DNA of 33,636 nucleotides, taken from contig QIHI01000108.1 of NCBI GenBank assembly GCA_003230915.1, forward strand, positions 1 to 33,636. Direction: 5' to 3'. The position numbers and the translations under genes were made by a program. This DNA comes from Kiritimatiellales bacterium. Its GTDB lineage: Bacteria > Verrucomicrobiota > Kiritimatiellia > Kiritimatiellales > Pontiellaceae. The notes under the pieces were generated by a model that saw only the letters and a program-made list of their open reading frames with translations, did not search any database and was not told the origin of the DNA. Below, piece by piece: positions 1-7,855 of the stretch; position 1 is the first letter of the stretch; every line of letters starts with the position of its first letter.

Positions 1-1182
1 ATGGACTTCCTCTATGAAAAGGGTTGCCCGACGTTGGTCATGCCCGGTATCTGGAAAAAGCCGAACATTCCGGCACCGATGGTCGAGCCGAAGGCCGACT
101 ATTCCGAAACACTCGCCGAACTCATAGGCGACCTAAACCTCTGTTCACGTGAATATAAAAGCCGGATCTATGATGGCGAAGTAAAAGGCTTGAGCGTCGT
201 GAAACCCTTCGTCGGTGTAAACTCCGATGTTCCCTCCGATGCCACCGTAATGCGCGTGGAATACAACAACGACCGCGGCGCAATTTTGGCCGAAGGGATC
301 AACCCCTGGTTCTCCGATATCGACACCTACGATATGACTACCTCGGTCATCGACGAAGCGGTTCGCCGTGTCATCGCCGTCGGCGGCGACATGAACCGCA
401 TTGCGATTCTCGATAACTATTGCTGGCCAGATCCAGTCGAGTCGGACAAGATCCCGGACGGCGCGTATAAAATGGCTCAGCTCGTGCGCTCCAACAAAGC
501 GCTCTACGATCTGACCACGCTCTACAAAACCCCCGCCGTTTCCGGCAAGGATTCCTGCAAAAATGACTCCACGCGCGGCGGAAAGAAAATCTCCATCCCA
601 CCCACGCTACTGATCTCCTCCATTGGACAGATTGACGATGTCAGCAAAGCCGTCACTATGCCGCTCAAAGATGCAGGCGACCTGATTTACGTGATCGGCG
701 AAACTAAGGATGAGCTTGGCGCGTCGGCGTACTACCGCAAGCTCGCCGAAGAGCAGGGCGCACCCGAAAACTATGGTGGAACCGTTCCGGCGGTCGATGG
801 CGAAACTGCGCTGAAAATCTATGCGGCCATGAATCAGGCCACCGATACGGGGCTACTCAAGTCTGCCACCACGCCGACCAAAGGAGGTCTCGCCATCGCG
901 CTGTCGCTCATCGCCATCGGTGGGCAGCTTGGCGTGGATGTCGATCTATCCGCGCTCGGCGATTTGGATGCGGCAACGCTCCTCTTTTCCGAATCCAATA
1001 GCCGCTTCATCGTGACGGTTGCGCCGGAATCGGCGACCGATCTTGAAATGCTATTTTCTGGACTCCCGATCACACAGATCGGAAAGGTAACTGAAGAGAA
1101 GAGGCTGGTGCTGAAAGGTGCGGTTAAAGTAGGTCTCGGCGCACTCGTGAAGCCGTTCAAAGGAACTCTGTACGGAGTATAG
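1..1182 (+). CDS. purL: Phosphoribosylformylglycinamidine synthase, C-terminal part (5'-truncated by window)
   Basis: This is the C-terminal 393 residues of PurL, which converts FGAR to FGAM with ATP and glutamine-derived ammonia in purine synthesis. The reading frame is open at base 1, so the methionine there is probably internal and the gene starts upstream. Visible family features are the AVSGKDS segment near residues 178-184 with the following DSTRGG stretch, the P-T-K-G-G-L-A-I segment near residues 290-297 typical of the second AIRS-like domain, and the KPFKGTLYGV end. No glutamine amidotransferase domain follows: the stop at 1182 comes directly after the synthetase domain, so PurQ must be a separate protein. 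The pabB-pabC gene begins about 24 bases downstream on the same strand, which suggests co-transcription. Confidence 0.93.
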   Translation: MDFLYEKGCPTLVMPGIWKKPNIPAPMVEPKADYSETLAELIGDLNLCSREYKSRIYDGEVKGLSVVKPFVGVNSDVPSDATVMRVEYNNDRGAILAEGINPWFSDIDTYDMTTSVIDEAVRRVIAVGGDMNRIAILDNYCWPDPVESDKIPDGAYKMAQLVRSNKALYDLTTLYKTPAVSGKDSCKNDSTRGGKKISIPPTLLISSIGQIDDVSKAVTMPLKDAGDLIYVIGETKDELGASAYYRKLAEEQGAPENYGGTVPAVDGETALKIYAAMNQATDTGLLKSATTPTKGGLAIALSLIAIGGQLGVDVDLSALGDLDAATLLFSESNSRFIVTVAPESATDLEMLFSGLPITQIGKVTEEKRLVLKGAVKVGLGALVKPFKGTLYGV

Positions 1183-1206
1183 GTCGACCAGCAACAGGCA
1201 AGGTTG

Positions 1207-2916
1207 ATGAAAGTGGTTCTTAAACATGCGGGTAAGTGGCTTTGGTTCGGGTCGCCGGAAAGAGTGCTACGGACGGAGCGAATCGAGGAGGTTCTCCCGA
1301 TGTTGCGCGAAGCCGAGGCATCGGGCTTATTTGCGGCCGGATTTGTTTCCTACGAGGCGGCACCGGCTTTCGACCATGCTTTCAAGACACATCCCGCCGA
1401 TGGATTTCCACTGCTTTGCCTCGGGCTATTCAACGCTCCCGATGTGTTAAATGAGATCGAGGAGGAGCAGGATGCGAGCTATGAGGTTGGCGAGCTAAGA
1501 CCTTCCGTTTCCAAAAAGGATTTTATTTCCGCGATTGACACCATCAAAGAGCGGATTGCCGAGGGAGCGACCTATCAGGTGAACTATACCTACCGCCTAA
1601 ATGCGGATTTTTCGGGCGATGCCTGGGCCTTCTTTCGCGAATTGGTAAAAGCGCAGAAAACGGACTATGCTGCATTTATTGACACGGGCGATTTTGCGAT
1701 TTGCTCGGCTTCGCCGGAATTGTTCTTTAGCTTGAACAATGGGAAAGTGGTGTCGAAGCCAATGAAGGGGACGGCGCGGCGTGGCCGGACGTTTGCCGAA
1801 GATGGGCAGCAGGCCGAGGCACTGCGGGCATCGGAGAAGAATCGCGCCGAAAATATTATGATTGTCGATATGATCCGAAATGATATTGGCCGTATTGCTA
1901 AACTGGGCAGTGTTGAGGCTGTCAGCAGGTACGACGTTGAAAAATATCCGACGGTTTGGCAGATGACCTCTACTGTGCAGGGGGAAAGCGATGAAGGTAT
2001 TGCTTCCACGATAGAGGCGCTTTTCCCGTGTGCGTCGATCACGGGGGCGCCGAAGGCAAAAACAATGGAGATTATCCGAGAACTGGAAACCACTTCACGT
2101 AAAATCTATACGGGTAGCATCGGTTTCATGACACCGGAGGGTGAGGCTTGTTTTAGCGTGGCGATCCGCACGGCGCTGATTGACCGGCGGGCCGGAAACT
2201 TGGAGTTCGGGATTGGCGGGGGCATTGTCTGGGATTCGGAGGCCGAGGCGGAATATGAGGAGACGTTGACGAAGGCGCGAGTGCTGACCCAGCCGCGGCC
2301 GGAATTCCACCTGCTGGAAACTATGTTGTGGGAGCCGGAGAGCGGAATTTTTCTGTTGGATGAACATCTGCAGCGATTGGGGAAGAGTGCCGCCTATTTT
2401 GATGTGCCGTTGGATATTTATGCCATTCAGGCAGCGCTGAACCCGGCTTTCGGAAAAGTTTCGCATAAGATTCGGCTACTGGTTTCTCGGGAGGGAGAGT
2501 TTGAGGTGCAGGCCATTCCGCAGGAAAGCGGTGGGGACACCATGGCCATGATTGCGCTGGCGAAGGAGGCGGTCGATTCGCAGAATATTTTCCTGTTTCA
2601 CAAGACGACGCATCGCGAAGTGTATGAGAGGGTCAAGCTAGAATTTCCCGAGGCCGATGATGTGATTCTTTGGAACGAGCGGGGCGAGGTGACCGAAGGC
2701 GGTATGGCCAATTTGGTGATCCGCAAGGGCGGTCGGTTGGTTACTCCGCCGGTCGAGTGCGGTCTGTTGGCAGGAACATTTCGGGCGGCATTGATCAAGT
2801 CGGGGGAGATCGAGGAGTCTGTAGTTTCGATTGAGGAGCTAAGGAACGCCGAGGAAATATTTTTGATTAATTCCGTCCGAAGATGGCGTCGGGCGGTGTT
2901 TAAGCGGAGCTCCTAG
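1207..2916 (+). CDS. pabB: Fused aminodeoxychorismate synthase component I / aminodeoxychorismate lyase
   Basis: A two-domain fusion for p-aminobenzoate (folate) synthesis. Residues 1 to about 365 are a chorismate-using PabB domain. It has the PMKGTARRGR segment with the lysine near residue 187 that marks aminodeoxychorismate synthase, then ENIMIVDMIRNDIGRI, the SITGAPKAKTMEII motif and GIGGGIVWDSEAEAEYEE. The remaining ~200 residues are a PLP-fold type IV lyase (PabC). They have FLLDEHLQRL, a candidate PLP lysine in FHKTTHREVYE, the GEVTEGGMANLVI strand and LLAGTFRAAL. The N-terminal tryptophan-pocket region is shortened, as in other fusions of this type. ATG at 1207 is chosen, but an adjacent in-frame TTG at 1204 is possible because the AAGG at 1200-1203 lies unusually close to both. 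The glutaminase partner PabA is not in the window. Confidence 0.9.
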   Translation: MKVVLKHAGKWLWFGSPERVLRTERIEEVLPMLREAEASGLFAAGFVSYEAAPAFDHAFKTHPADGFPLLCLGLFNAPDVLNEIEEEQDASYEVGELRPSVSKKDFISAIDTIKERIAEGATYQVNYTYRLNADFSGDAWAFFRELVKAQKTDYAAFIDTGDFAICSASPELFFSLNNGKVVSKPMKGTARRGRTFAEDGQQAEALRASEKNRAENIMIVDMIRNDIGRIAKLGSVEAVSRYDVEKYPTVWQMTSTVQGESDEGIASTIEALFPCASITGAPKAKTMEIIRELETTSRKIYTGSIGFMTPEGEACFSVAIRTALIDRRAGNLEFGIGGGIVWDSEAEAEYEETLTKARVLTQPRPEFHLLETMLWEPESGIFLLDEHLQRLGKSAAYFDVPLDIYAIQAALNPAFGKVSHKIRLLVSREGEFEVQAIPQESGGDTMAMIALAKEAVDSQNIFLFHKTTHREVYERVKLEFPEADDVILWNERGEVTEGGMANLVIRKGGRLVTPPVECGLLAGTFRAALIKSGEIEESVVSIEELRNAEEIFLINSVRRWRRAVFKRSS

Positions 2917-3098
2917 TGAATATATGGGTTTCCATTCTGTTTTGGGCGGGCATTGTTTTGTGGCTGGATGGCTCGCTGGCCTTGCTGTTTCAGGAGCGAT
3001 GGCAAAAGTGGGTTGGAGAGTTGAATATCCAGCGAATTGCCTTGATTGAAATAGGGCTGGGGACAGTCATTCTGGCGGTACATTATGTTTTGCTTTGA
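2916..3098 (+). CDS. Small YjeT-like (DUF2065) membrane protein
   Basis: A 60-residue protein with two hydrophobic segments, about residues 3-24 and 40-58, joined by a basic/aromatic stretch (QERWQKWVGEL). This size and order, a first helix ending in D/E-G, a short amphipathic piece with a tryptophan, an arginine, then a glycine-rich second helix, match my recollection of the YjeT/DUF2065 family. That assignment is from memory of the pattern. The GTG start overlaps the last base of the pabB stop codon (TAGTG), so it is translationally coupled to the fusion gene. The function of the family is unknown. Confidence 0.6.
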   Translation: MNIWVSILFWAGIVLWLDGSLALLFQERWQKWVGELNIQRIALIEIGLGTVILAVHYVLL

Positions 3099-3233
3099 AA
3101 TCGGCATTAGCAATCCCAGATGCACCTCATTCGTGTTGTAGTTAACTTGAAAAGATGTGAACCGCTACCCTTTGCTTACCTGCAAAGGTATAAAATTGCA
3201 GTCTGTGATGAAATAAAGTATGGATTTTAGCGT
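3099..3233 (+). promoter_or_regulatory. Intergenic region with possible rsmD promoter
   Basis: These 135 bases separate the YjeT-like gene from rsmD. TATAAA at 3189-3194 resembles a -10 box but has no good -35 at the right distance. TTGCAG at 3196-3201 and TATGGA at 3219-3224 are 17 bases apart and would start transcription almost at the rsmD ATG (3234), giving a very short or absent leader. No Shine-Dalgarno sequence precedes that ATG, which is consistent with a leaderless message. The evidence is weak. Confidence 0.3.
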
Positions 3234-3794
3234 ATGAGAATTATCAGTGGGGTATTGCGCAACCGCCGCTTCAGCGTACCGAAGCAGGACGTGCGACCAA
3301 CCAAAGAGCGGGTGCGCGAGGCGGTTTTTTCATCGCTCGGCGGAACTTGCGAAGGGAAAAGGGTGCTGGATCTCTTTGCAGGGGCGGGCAGTCTAGGACT
3401 GGAAGCTTGGAGCCTCGGTGCGGCGTCCGTGGTTTTTGTGGAGAAAAACCCCACGGTCTGGAAAAACTTGCAACAAAACGTCCAGAGCCTTGATCACGAC
3501 GGGCTGGGTTTTGTGAAGTGCATCAAAGACGATGCCATCCGCTATCTTGCGCGGGCAGGCGGGCTGTTCGAACTCATTCTGGCCGATCCTCCCTACGACC
3601 TTCCCGGTGCCATGGAGCAGACGTTGGCGGGCATTGCCGGGCATTCGGTTTTGACAGGAGAGGGACTCCTGGTGTACGAGTTGCGTTCATCAGACCCGTT
3701 CGAGGTTTCCAATGTCTGGAAGCTACTTCGCAACAAGGTCTATGGCGACACGCGCATCTTGGTGTTGCAATTGAAAAATAAGGATACAGCATGA
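3234..3794 (+). CDS. rsmD: 16S rRNA (guanine(966)-N2)-methyltransferase
   Basis: A 186-residue class I SAM-dependent methyltransferase that modifies G966 of 16S rRNA. It begins with MRIISG and contains the RPTKERVREAVFSSL segment characteristic of RsmD. The SAM-binding motif I is VLDLFAGAGSLGLEA, near residues 44-58, and the catalytic DPPYD is at residues 118-122. Length is normal for the family. Its TGA stop overlaps the ATG of coaD (ATGA at 3791-3794), and the rsmD-coaD pairing is widespread in bacteria. No clear ribosome-binding site precedes the start; the MRIISG opening is the main reason to trust it. Confidence 0.95.
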   Translation: MRIISGVLRNRRFSVPKQDVRPTKERVREAVFSSLGGTCEGKRVLDLFAGAGSLGLEAWSLGAASVVFVEKNPTVWKNLQQNVQSLDHDGLGFVKCIKDDAIRYLARAGGLFELILADPPYDLPGAMEQTLAGIAGHSVLTGEGLLVYELRSSDPFEVSNVWKLLRNKVYGDTRILVLQLKNKDTA

Positions 3795-4270
3795 ATAAAT
3801 CGGCCATATGTGCAGGTACTTTCGACCCCATCACGATGGGGCATCTGGATGTCATCGAGCGCGCCTCGCGCATTTTCCCGCATGTGGTGATCGGGGTAGC
3901 GACCAAGGCGGGTAAAACCCCGTTGTTCAGTCTGGATGAACGTATTGATTTGGTGCGTCAGTCGGTGGGGCATATCAAGGGAGCTGAGGTCGAGAGTTTC
4001 AGTGGATTGCTCGTCGATTTTGCGGAGTCCCAAAAGGTTCGCGTGGTGGTTCGGGGTCTTCGTGCTTTTTCCGATTTTGAGTATGAGTTTCAGATGGCGC
4101 TGACCAATCGGAAGCTCAGACCCGAGATCGAAACCCTTTTCTTAATGCCGAAGCAGGACTATAGCTATGTCAGCTCCAGTAATGTTCGGAGTGTAGCCGA
4201 GCTTGGCGGGGATACCTCCCCTTTTGTTCCTGAACCTGTCCAGCGAGCTCTTAAGGCTCGATTTCACTAG
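3791..4270 (+). CDS. coaD: Phosphopantetheine adenylyltransferase
   Basis: The 159-residue nucleotidyltransferase that makes dephospho-CoA from 4'-phosphopantetheine and ATP, the penultimate step of CoA synthesis. The N-terminal GTFDPITMGHLDVIERA segment (residues 9-25) holds the T-x-G-H version of the HxGH nucleotide-binding motif. Further family marks are VVRGLRAFSDFEYEFQMALTN and YSYVSSSNVRSVAELGG, which carries the ISS-x-x-VR signature. Length is standard. It overlaps rsmD by four bases and is probably translated by coupling. No terminator is obvious after it; the tRNA-Ser gene starts about 80 bases downstream. Confidence 0.97.
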   Translation: MNKSAICAGTFDPITMGHLDVIERASRIFPHVVIGVATKAGKTPLFSLDERIDLVRQSVGHIKGAEVESFSGLLVDFAESQKVRVVVRGLRAFSDFEYEFQMALTNRKLRPEIETLFLMPKQDYSYVSSSNVRSVAELGGDTSPFVPEPVQRALKARFH

Positions 4271-4303
4271 GCCTCGATATGGGTAAATTCCCCAAAAACC
4301 CGA

Positions 4304-4332
4304 TTGATTTCCCCCGGCTGAGTGTGTAGCTT
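4304..4332 (+). promoter_or_regulatory. Possible promoter of tRNA-Ser
   Basis: TTGATT at 4304-4309 is followed after 17 bases by TAGCTT at 4327-4332, about 20 bases before the tRNA. Spacing is ideal but the -10 hexamer is poor. The call rests on position as much as on sequence. Confidence 0.35.
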
Positions 4333-4351
4333 TCCCGACTTGTTTCATTTA

Positions 4352-4441
<90 letters not shown>

Positions 4442-4508
4442 CTTTTCTGCGAAACGGGAAAGAGCCACGCTGGAATCTCGGTGAAGGCGGGAACAGAATA
4501 ATTTTAAG

Positions 4509-4549
4509 CGGAGCGGAGCTCCGTGGTAGATCCCCCCCCCTTTTTTTTT
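4509..4549. other. Stem-loop plus C9/T9 homopolymer run
   Basis: CGGAGC-GGA-GCTCCG (4509-4523) is a perfect 6-bp hairpin, followed by a run of nine C (4532-4540) and nine T (4541-4549) that reaches into the nth stop codon. On the minus strand it could be a weak transcript end for the nth operon; on the plus strand it could end the tRNA transcript. The T run is separated from the stem by the C tract, so it is not a classical terminator for either. Confidence 0.4.
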
Positions 4550-5204
4550 ACGCTTTGCTGGTGATGACGGGTTTTGTGCGGTTGGGGAAGCAGGTTGTGC
4601 AAATGATGCATTGGGTGCCATCACAGCCGCGGGCGGTGCAGTGCTCGCGGCCATAGGTGATCAATTGCAGGTGGAGTGTTTCCCAGGTGGCTGGCGGGAA
4701 TAGTTTTTTTAGGTCGGCCTCGGTTTGAACCACATTCTTTCCGTTGGTCAATCCCCAGCGCTGTGCGAGGCGGTGGATATGGGTGTCGACGGGCATTGCC
4801 GGAACCTTGAAGGCGTGGATCATGACCACGCTGGCCGTTTTGTGACCGACTCCAGGGAGCTTCTCCATCTCTTCGAAACTCTGGGGGACTTCACGGTCGT
4901 ATTCTTCAATCAGCATCTCCGAAAGTCGCTTGATGTTCTTCGCCTTGCTATTCGCCAGCCCGCAGCTTTTGATACATTCGAGAATTTCCTCAACGGAACA
5001 CTTTGCCATCTCTTGCGGCGTGTCGGCCATGGCGAAGAGAGCCGGGGTAACGAGATTTACGCGCTTATCCGTACACTGCGCCGAAAGCAGCACGGCGATG
5101 AGCAAGGTGAAGGCATCGGTATGATCGAGTGGAATGGGAACCTCCGGATAAAGTTCATCCAACGTCCTTCCAATATATTCGGCGCGTTCTTTTTTTGTTT
5201 TCAT
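4548..5204 (-). CDS. nth: Endonuclease III (DNA glycosylase/AP lyase)
   Basis: A 218-residue base-excision repair enzyme that removes oxidised pyrimidines and cleaves at abasic sites. The helix-hairpin-helix is LPGVGHKTASVVM (residues 116-128) with the catalytic lysine at 122. The catalytic aspartate is at 140 in VDTHIHRLAQRWGLT. The C-terminal iron-sulfur region has cysteines at 189, 194, 199, 202 and 205. The classical E. coli arrangement is C-x6-C-x2-C-x5-C, so the position expected to hold the second cysteine (196) is glycine, while C194 and C202 are extra. The ATG overlaps the stop of the upstream gene (ATGA), so it is the last gene of the minus-strand run starting at nfeD. Confidence 0.95.
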   Translation of the reverse strand: MKTKKERAEYIGRTLDELYPEVPIPLDHTDAFTLLIAVLLSAQCTDKRVNLVTPALFAMADTPQEMAKCSVEEILECIKSCGLANSKAKNIKRLSEMLIEEYDREVPQSFEEMEKLPGVGHKTASVVMIHAFKVPAMPVDTHIHRLAQRWGLTNGKNVVQTEADLKKLFPPATWETLHLQLITYGREHCTARGCDGTQCIICTTCFPNRTKPVITSKA

Positions 5205-5725
5205 AGAGACTGGTTTTGATCGGGCTGTATTTTTCTGAAAGATTGTCGGCGTTCAATTTCATCCACAAATGTTCGAACCTGTTTTTTCGAGTAAAAGATG
5301 GTGTTGATGTACACGATTTTCTCGTCGAGGGTCGCCACTTGGGTTCCACTCAGTCGATCAATAAACGCGCGCGATATAACGATTTCAGATAAATCAACCG
5401 TGTTCGATTTCCATAATCCAAACTTTTTATTTCTCATTCGAGCTCGAAGAGAATGTTGCGTAAGAAGCGCATTTCGGTGTTTGAGAAAGGGAAGGATGGC
5501 GAGGAGAGCCACCCCTGTTACGATCAGGGCCTCTATCGCACGTGCACGCAAAACCAATCCCGTGTCGGCGGGGTTAAACGCTCCGTAGGCCCACCATTTT
5601 GTGACAAAGAATAGGATGAAGGAATGTAAAAAAGTCCGAATGGTTAATCGAAAGAGGTTGGGCCGAAGTTCAATGGTTTCCATCGTCATGGTTCGTCGCT
5701 CTGCGTGGTCTTTTTCCGGATTCAT
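5201..5725 (-). CDS. Hypothetical membrane protein, possible bacterial PH-like domain
   Basis: A 174-residue protein not assignable to a named gene. Two hydrophobic segments (about residues 28-48 and 65-84) are followed by a ~70-residue soluble part. That part has alternating strands (NALLTQHSLRARMR, TVDLSEIVISRAF, QVATLDEKIVYIN) and ends with a helix (YSKKQVRTFVDEIERR). Two membrane helices followed by such strands and a final helix resemble bacterial PH-domain membrane proteins; this is inferred from shape only. The ATG at 5725 overlaps the TGA of the methyltransferase gene. A second possible start is Met13 or Met15, which would remove a charged N-terminus. It overlaps nth by four bases. 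Confidence 0.65.
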   Translation of the reverse strand: MNPEKDHAERRTMTMETIELRPNLFRLTIRTFLHSFILFFVTKWWAYGAFNPADTGLVLRARAIEALIVTGVALLAILPFLKHRNALLTQHSLRARMRNKKFGLWKSNTVDLSEIVISRAFIDRLSGTQVATLDEKIVYINTIFYSKKQVRTFVDEIERRQSFRKIQPDQNQSL

Positions 5726-6552
5726 TTTACGCCCACCACATAGGCAACCCAGCCTTGGGTGTTTTCGTAGGTTTTTCGGAGGCGGAAGATTTCGTCGGAT
5801 TCGCCCTCGTCGTCGAAGTCGTGCAGGTAGACCTCGGCTTTGGCGAAGCCGGCTTCGAGTAGAATTTCTTGGAGTTCGGGCAGGGTCCAGAGGCGCCAGT
5901 CGTAGGTGAAGGCTTTGTTGATTTTCCGAAAGCCCGGCACTTTAAAGTGGATGTGGCAGGTGGTGTGATGGCTAATGGGGTTATATTTGGCCTGCTCCCA
6001 GGTGTATTCGAAGTCGGGGATTTTCATGCCGTCGGGCGTGATGAAGCCGGGAATTTCACGGATGTCATCGCATTTTTCGGTGACGGATTCGGTGCCCCCG
6101 TAGATGTCCATAACGAAGAGGCCTTCGGTGTTGAGCGAATGAGCGACGGCTCGGAAATAGTTTTTGAGCGTTTCGCGCTGCTTGAAGACGCAGAAGGAAA
6201 AGTTGAGCGCAAAGGCTAGATCAACTTTTGGGGTGGCCGCTTCGATTACGTCGCCGCAGATGAGGTGCAGGCGGCTTTTTTGTTCCTCCGAGAGTTCGGC
6301 AACGTTGTATTTCAGACCCCAGTCGAGCGTGGGCTGGTGAAAGTCGATGCCCCAGGCCTCATGCATTTTATTGCGCTGCACCCAGCGGGCGGCGAGCTTG
6401 GCGGTGCCGCAAAAATCTTCACGTACGGTCAACGGCTTGCGCTTTCGATGTTTTGTATAGACCCGTTTACCGAAGTCGAGGTCGGTATCGACGTTTTGGA
6501 CGGAGGCTTCGTAGAGCCAGTGAAGGTCGGGGGGTGTTTTTTGTTTGGCCAT
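5722..6552 (-). CDS. Class I SAM-dependent methyltransferase, substrate unknown
   Basis: A 276-residue Rossmann-fold methyltransferase. Motif I is VREDFCGTAKLAARWV, near residues 43-58, where a C-G-T-A loop replaces the commoner G-x-G. The acidic ribose-binding position is in WGIDFHQPTLDWG. Motif post-I includes ICGDVIEA, and motif IV is DLAFALNFSFCVFKQRETL. A C-terminal part (FTYDWRLWTLPELQEILLEAGF) matches the beta-6/7 region of small-molecule methyltransferases. The substrate cannot be told from the sequence. It sits three bases after the inositol-phosphatase-family gene and overlaps the membrane protein gene by four bases, so it belongs to the same transcript. Confidence 0.85.
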   Translation of the reverse strand: MAKQKTPPDLHWLYEASVQNVDTDLDFGKRVYTKHRKRKPLTVREDFCGTAKLAARWVQRNKMHEAWGIDFHQPTLDWGLKYNVAELSEEQKSRLHLICGDVIEAATPKVDLAFALNFSFCVFKQRETLKNYFRAVAHSLNTEGLFVMDIYGGTESVTEKCDDIREIPGFITPDGMKIPDFEYTWEQAKYNPISHHTTCHIHFKVPGFRKINKAFTYDWRLWTLPELQEILLEAGFAKAEVYLHDFDDEGESDEIFRLRKTYENTQGWVAYVVGVK

Positions 6553-6555
6553 GGC

Positions 6556-7344
6556 TCAGCCGTATTGGGTGTAGATCGAGCGGAGGCTGCCGATTAGATT
6601 TTCGTTGGCGCAGAGGACACTCGCGCCATGCGGTTCGGCGTGGAGAGGATAGAGTGAGAGACTAGCCCCAGCTTGTTCGGCAATAAGGCCAGCGGCGGCA
6701 TAATCCCAAAGATAGAGGCTGGTTTCAAAAAATCCGTCACTCGTTCCTGCCGCCACATGGCAAAGATCGAGTGCAGCCGAACCGTTAATGCGTACTTTGC
6801 GAGAACGGGTTGCGAGTGCTTCAAAGGTCTTGAAGTGCAACTCCGGATTCGAGTCCATGTGCTTGGAGATGCCCGTGAAAATCATGGCTTCGTCAAGGCG
6901 GTCTGTATCTGCAACACGGATGGATTCACCGTTGCACTTGGCGGCCTCTTCGATATGTGCGGTATAGTAGGTGTTGAATTCCGGCGCGAAAACGCAACCA
7001 GCCAGCACCTTTGTGCGATATCGTACGGCGACTGAGGCGCACCAGTAAGGGAAGCCGTGGGTATAGTTCATGGTTCCATCGATCGGATCGATGACCCATT
7101 CGTAGCCTTCGACCGGGCTCTTCCGGATGTTTTCTTCGCCGAGGATACCGTGGTCGGGGAATTCCGAGGCAATCATCTCTTCGGCCACCTTCTGGCACTC
7201 CATGTCGAGTACTAGTTTGACATCGTGGTCGAAGGTTTCGTGGGCTTCGTGGCGGCGGGATGTATTGGCCAGAGCGTGCTTTCCGGCCGCTTCCGCCGCA
7301 CAGATTGCGACGTCGAGCAGGTGAGTTAGAGCTATTTTTTCCAT
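6556..7344 (-). CDS. Inositol monophosphatase family protein
   Basis: A 262-residue Mg-dependent sugar/inositol phosphatase-fold protein. The first metal ligands are in ILGEENIRKS (E70/E71). The core motif DPIDGT lies at residues 86-91 and is followed by MNYTHGFPYWCASVAV. The second signature is LWDYAAAGLIAEQAGA from residue 212, with the third metal ligand D214. Length and motifs match SuhB/IMPase, but paralogues acting on fructose-1,6-bisphosphate, histidinol phosphate or PAP share them, so no gene symbol is given. Start ATG at 7344 is three bases from the stop of the preceding gene in the same minus-strand run. Confidence 0.92.
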   Translation of the reverse strand: MEKIALTHLLDVAICAAEAAGKHALANTSRRHEAHETFDHDVKLVLDMECQKVAEEMIASEFPDHGILGEENIRKSPVEGYEWVIDPIDGTMNYTHGFPYWCASVAVRYRTKVLAGCVFAPEFNTYYTAHIEEAAKCNGESIRVADTDRLDEAMIFTGISKHMDSNPELHFKTFEALATRSRKVRINGSAALDLCHVAAGTSDGFFETSLYLWDYAAAGLIAEQAGASLSLYPLHAEPHGASVLCANENLIGSLRSIYTQYG

Positions 7345-7347
7345 GGT

Positions 7348-7836
7348 TTAGTTATGGTCGGCGAAGGTGTCGCTGTAGGAGGGATCGAGTGCGCGCGGCG
7401 GACTGAAAATGATGTGGGCGAGCATGGCACTCCGGAGGGCTTCACCTCCCTTGAGAAGCTGAGTGCTGGTCTGAGTGCTACGTGTGGCGGGTAGGGTTCT
7501 AACGGCATACGGTACAGGCATTGGAATGCTTTCGGCAGATTGCGGCACTTCAAGCTCCATCGGTTCTTCGATCCCGACTTGCTCGAACTCTTCCATTTCC
7601 TGGGCATAGTCGGGGCGTTCGCGGTCTTCCGGCCAGTCGGTCAACTCCGTCGGCTGTGGAGCCATCTGTTCCGCGAGGGTTTCAAAGAACTTCTCCAGCG
7701 GCGAGGCGCGCTTAGGCGGGGCTTCACCGGATTGCTCTGAAGGCTTCTTTGCCTTGCCGCCCTTCTCAATGAAGAACTTGAACACGTTCACCACGACAAT
7801 GACTAAAAAGAAGATTAAGGGAACTAGGTCTTCCAT
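7348..7836 (-). CDS. Small single-pass membrane protein linked to floA
   Basis: A 162-residue protein of unknown function. An N-terminal hydrophobic segment (residues 5-23, LVPLIFFLVIVVVNVFKFF) has few charges before it, so the rest is probably cytoplasmic or a tethered tail. Residues 28-110 are rich in Pro, Glu, Ala and Lys and look disordered. The last ~40 residues look ordered and contain GGEALRSAMLAHIIFSPPRAL. I recall similar 'hydrophobic helix-I-x-x-P-P-x-A-L' endings on short membrane proteins in related phyla, but cannot search for it here. It lies between floA and the inositol-phosphatase-family gene, 71 bases after floA, with a strong hairpin in that gap. Confidence 0.7.
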   Translation of the reverse strand: MEDLVPLIFFLVIVVVNVFKFFIEKGGKAKKPSEQSGEAPPKRASPLEKFFETLAEQMAPQPTELTDWPEDRERPDYAQEMEEFEQVGIEEPMELEVPQSAESIPMPVPYAVRTLPATRSTQTSTQLLKGGEALRSAMLAHIIFSPPRALDPSYSDTFADHN

Positions 7837-7855
7837 CTCAATACCTCAACGGTTG

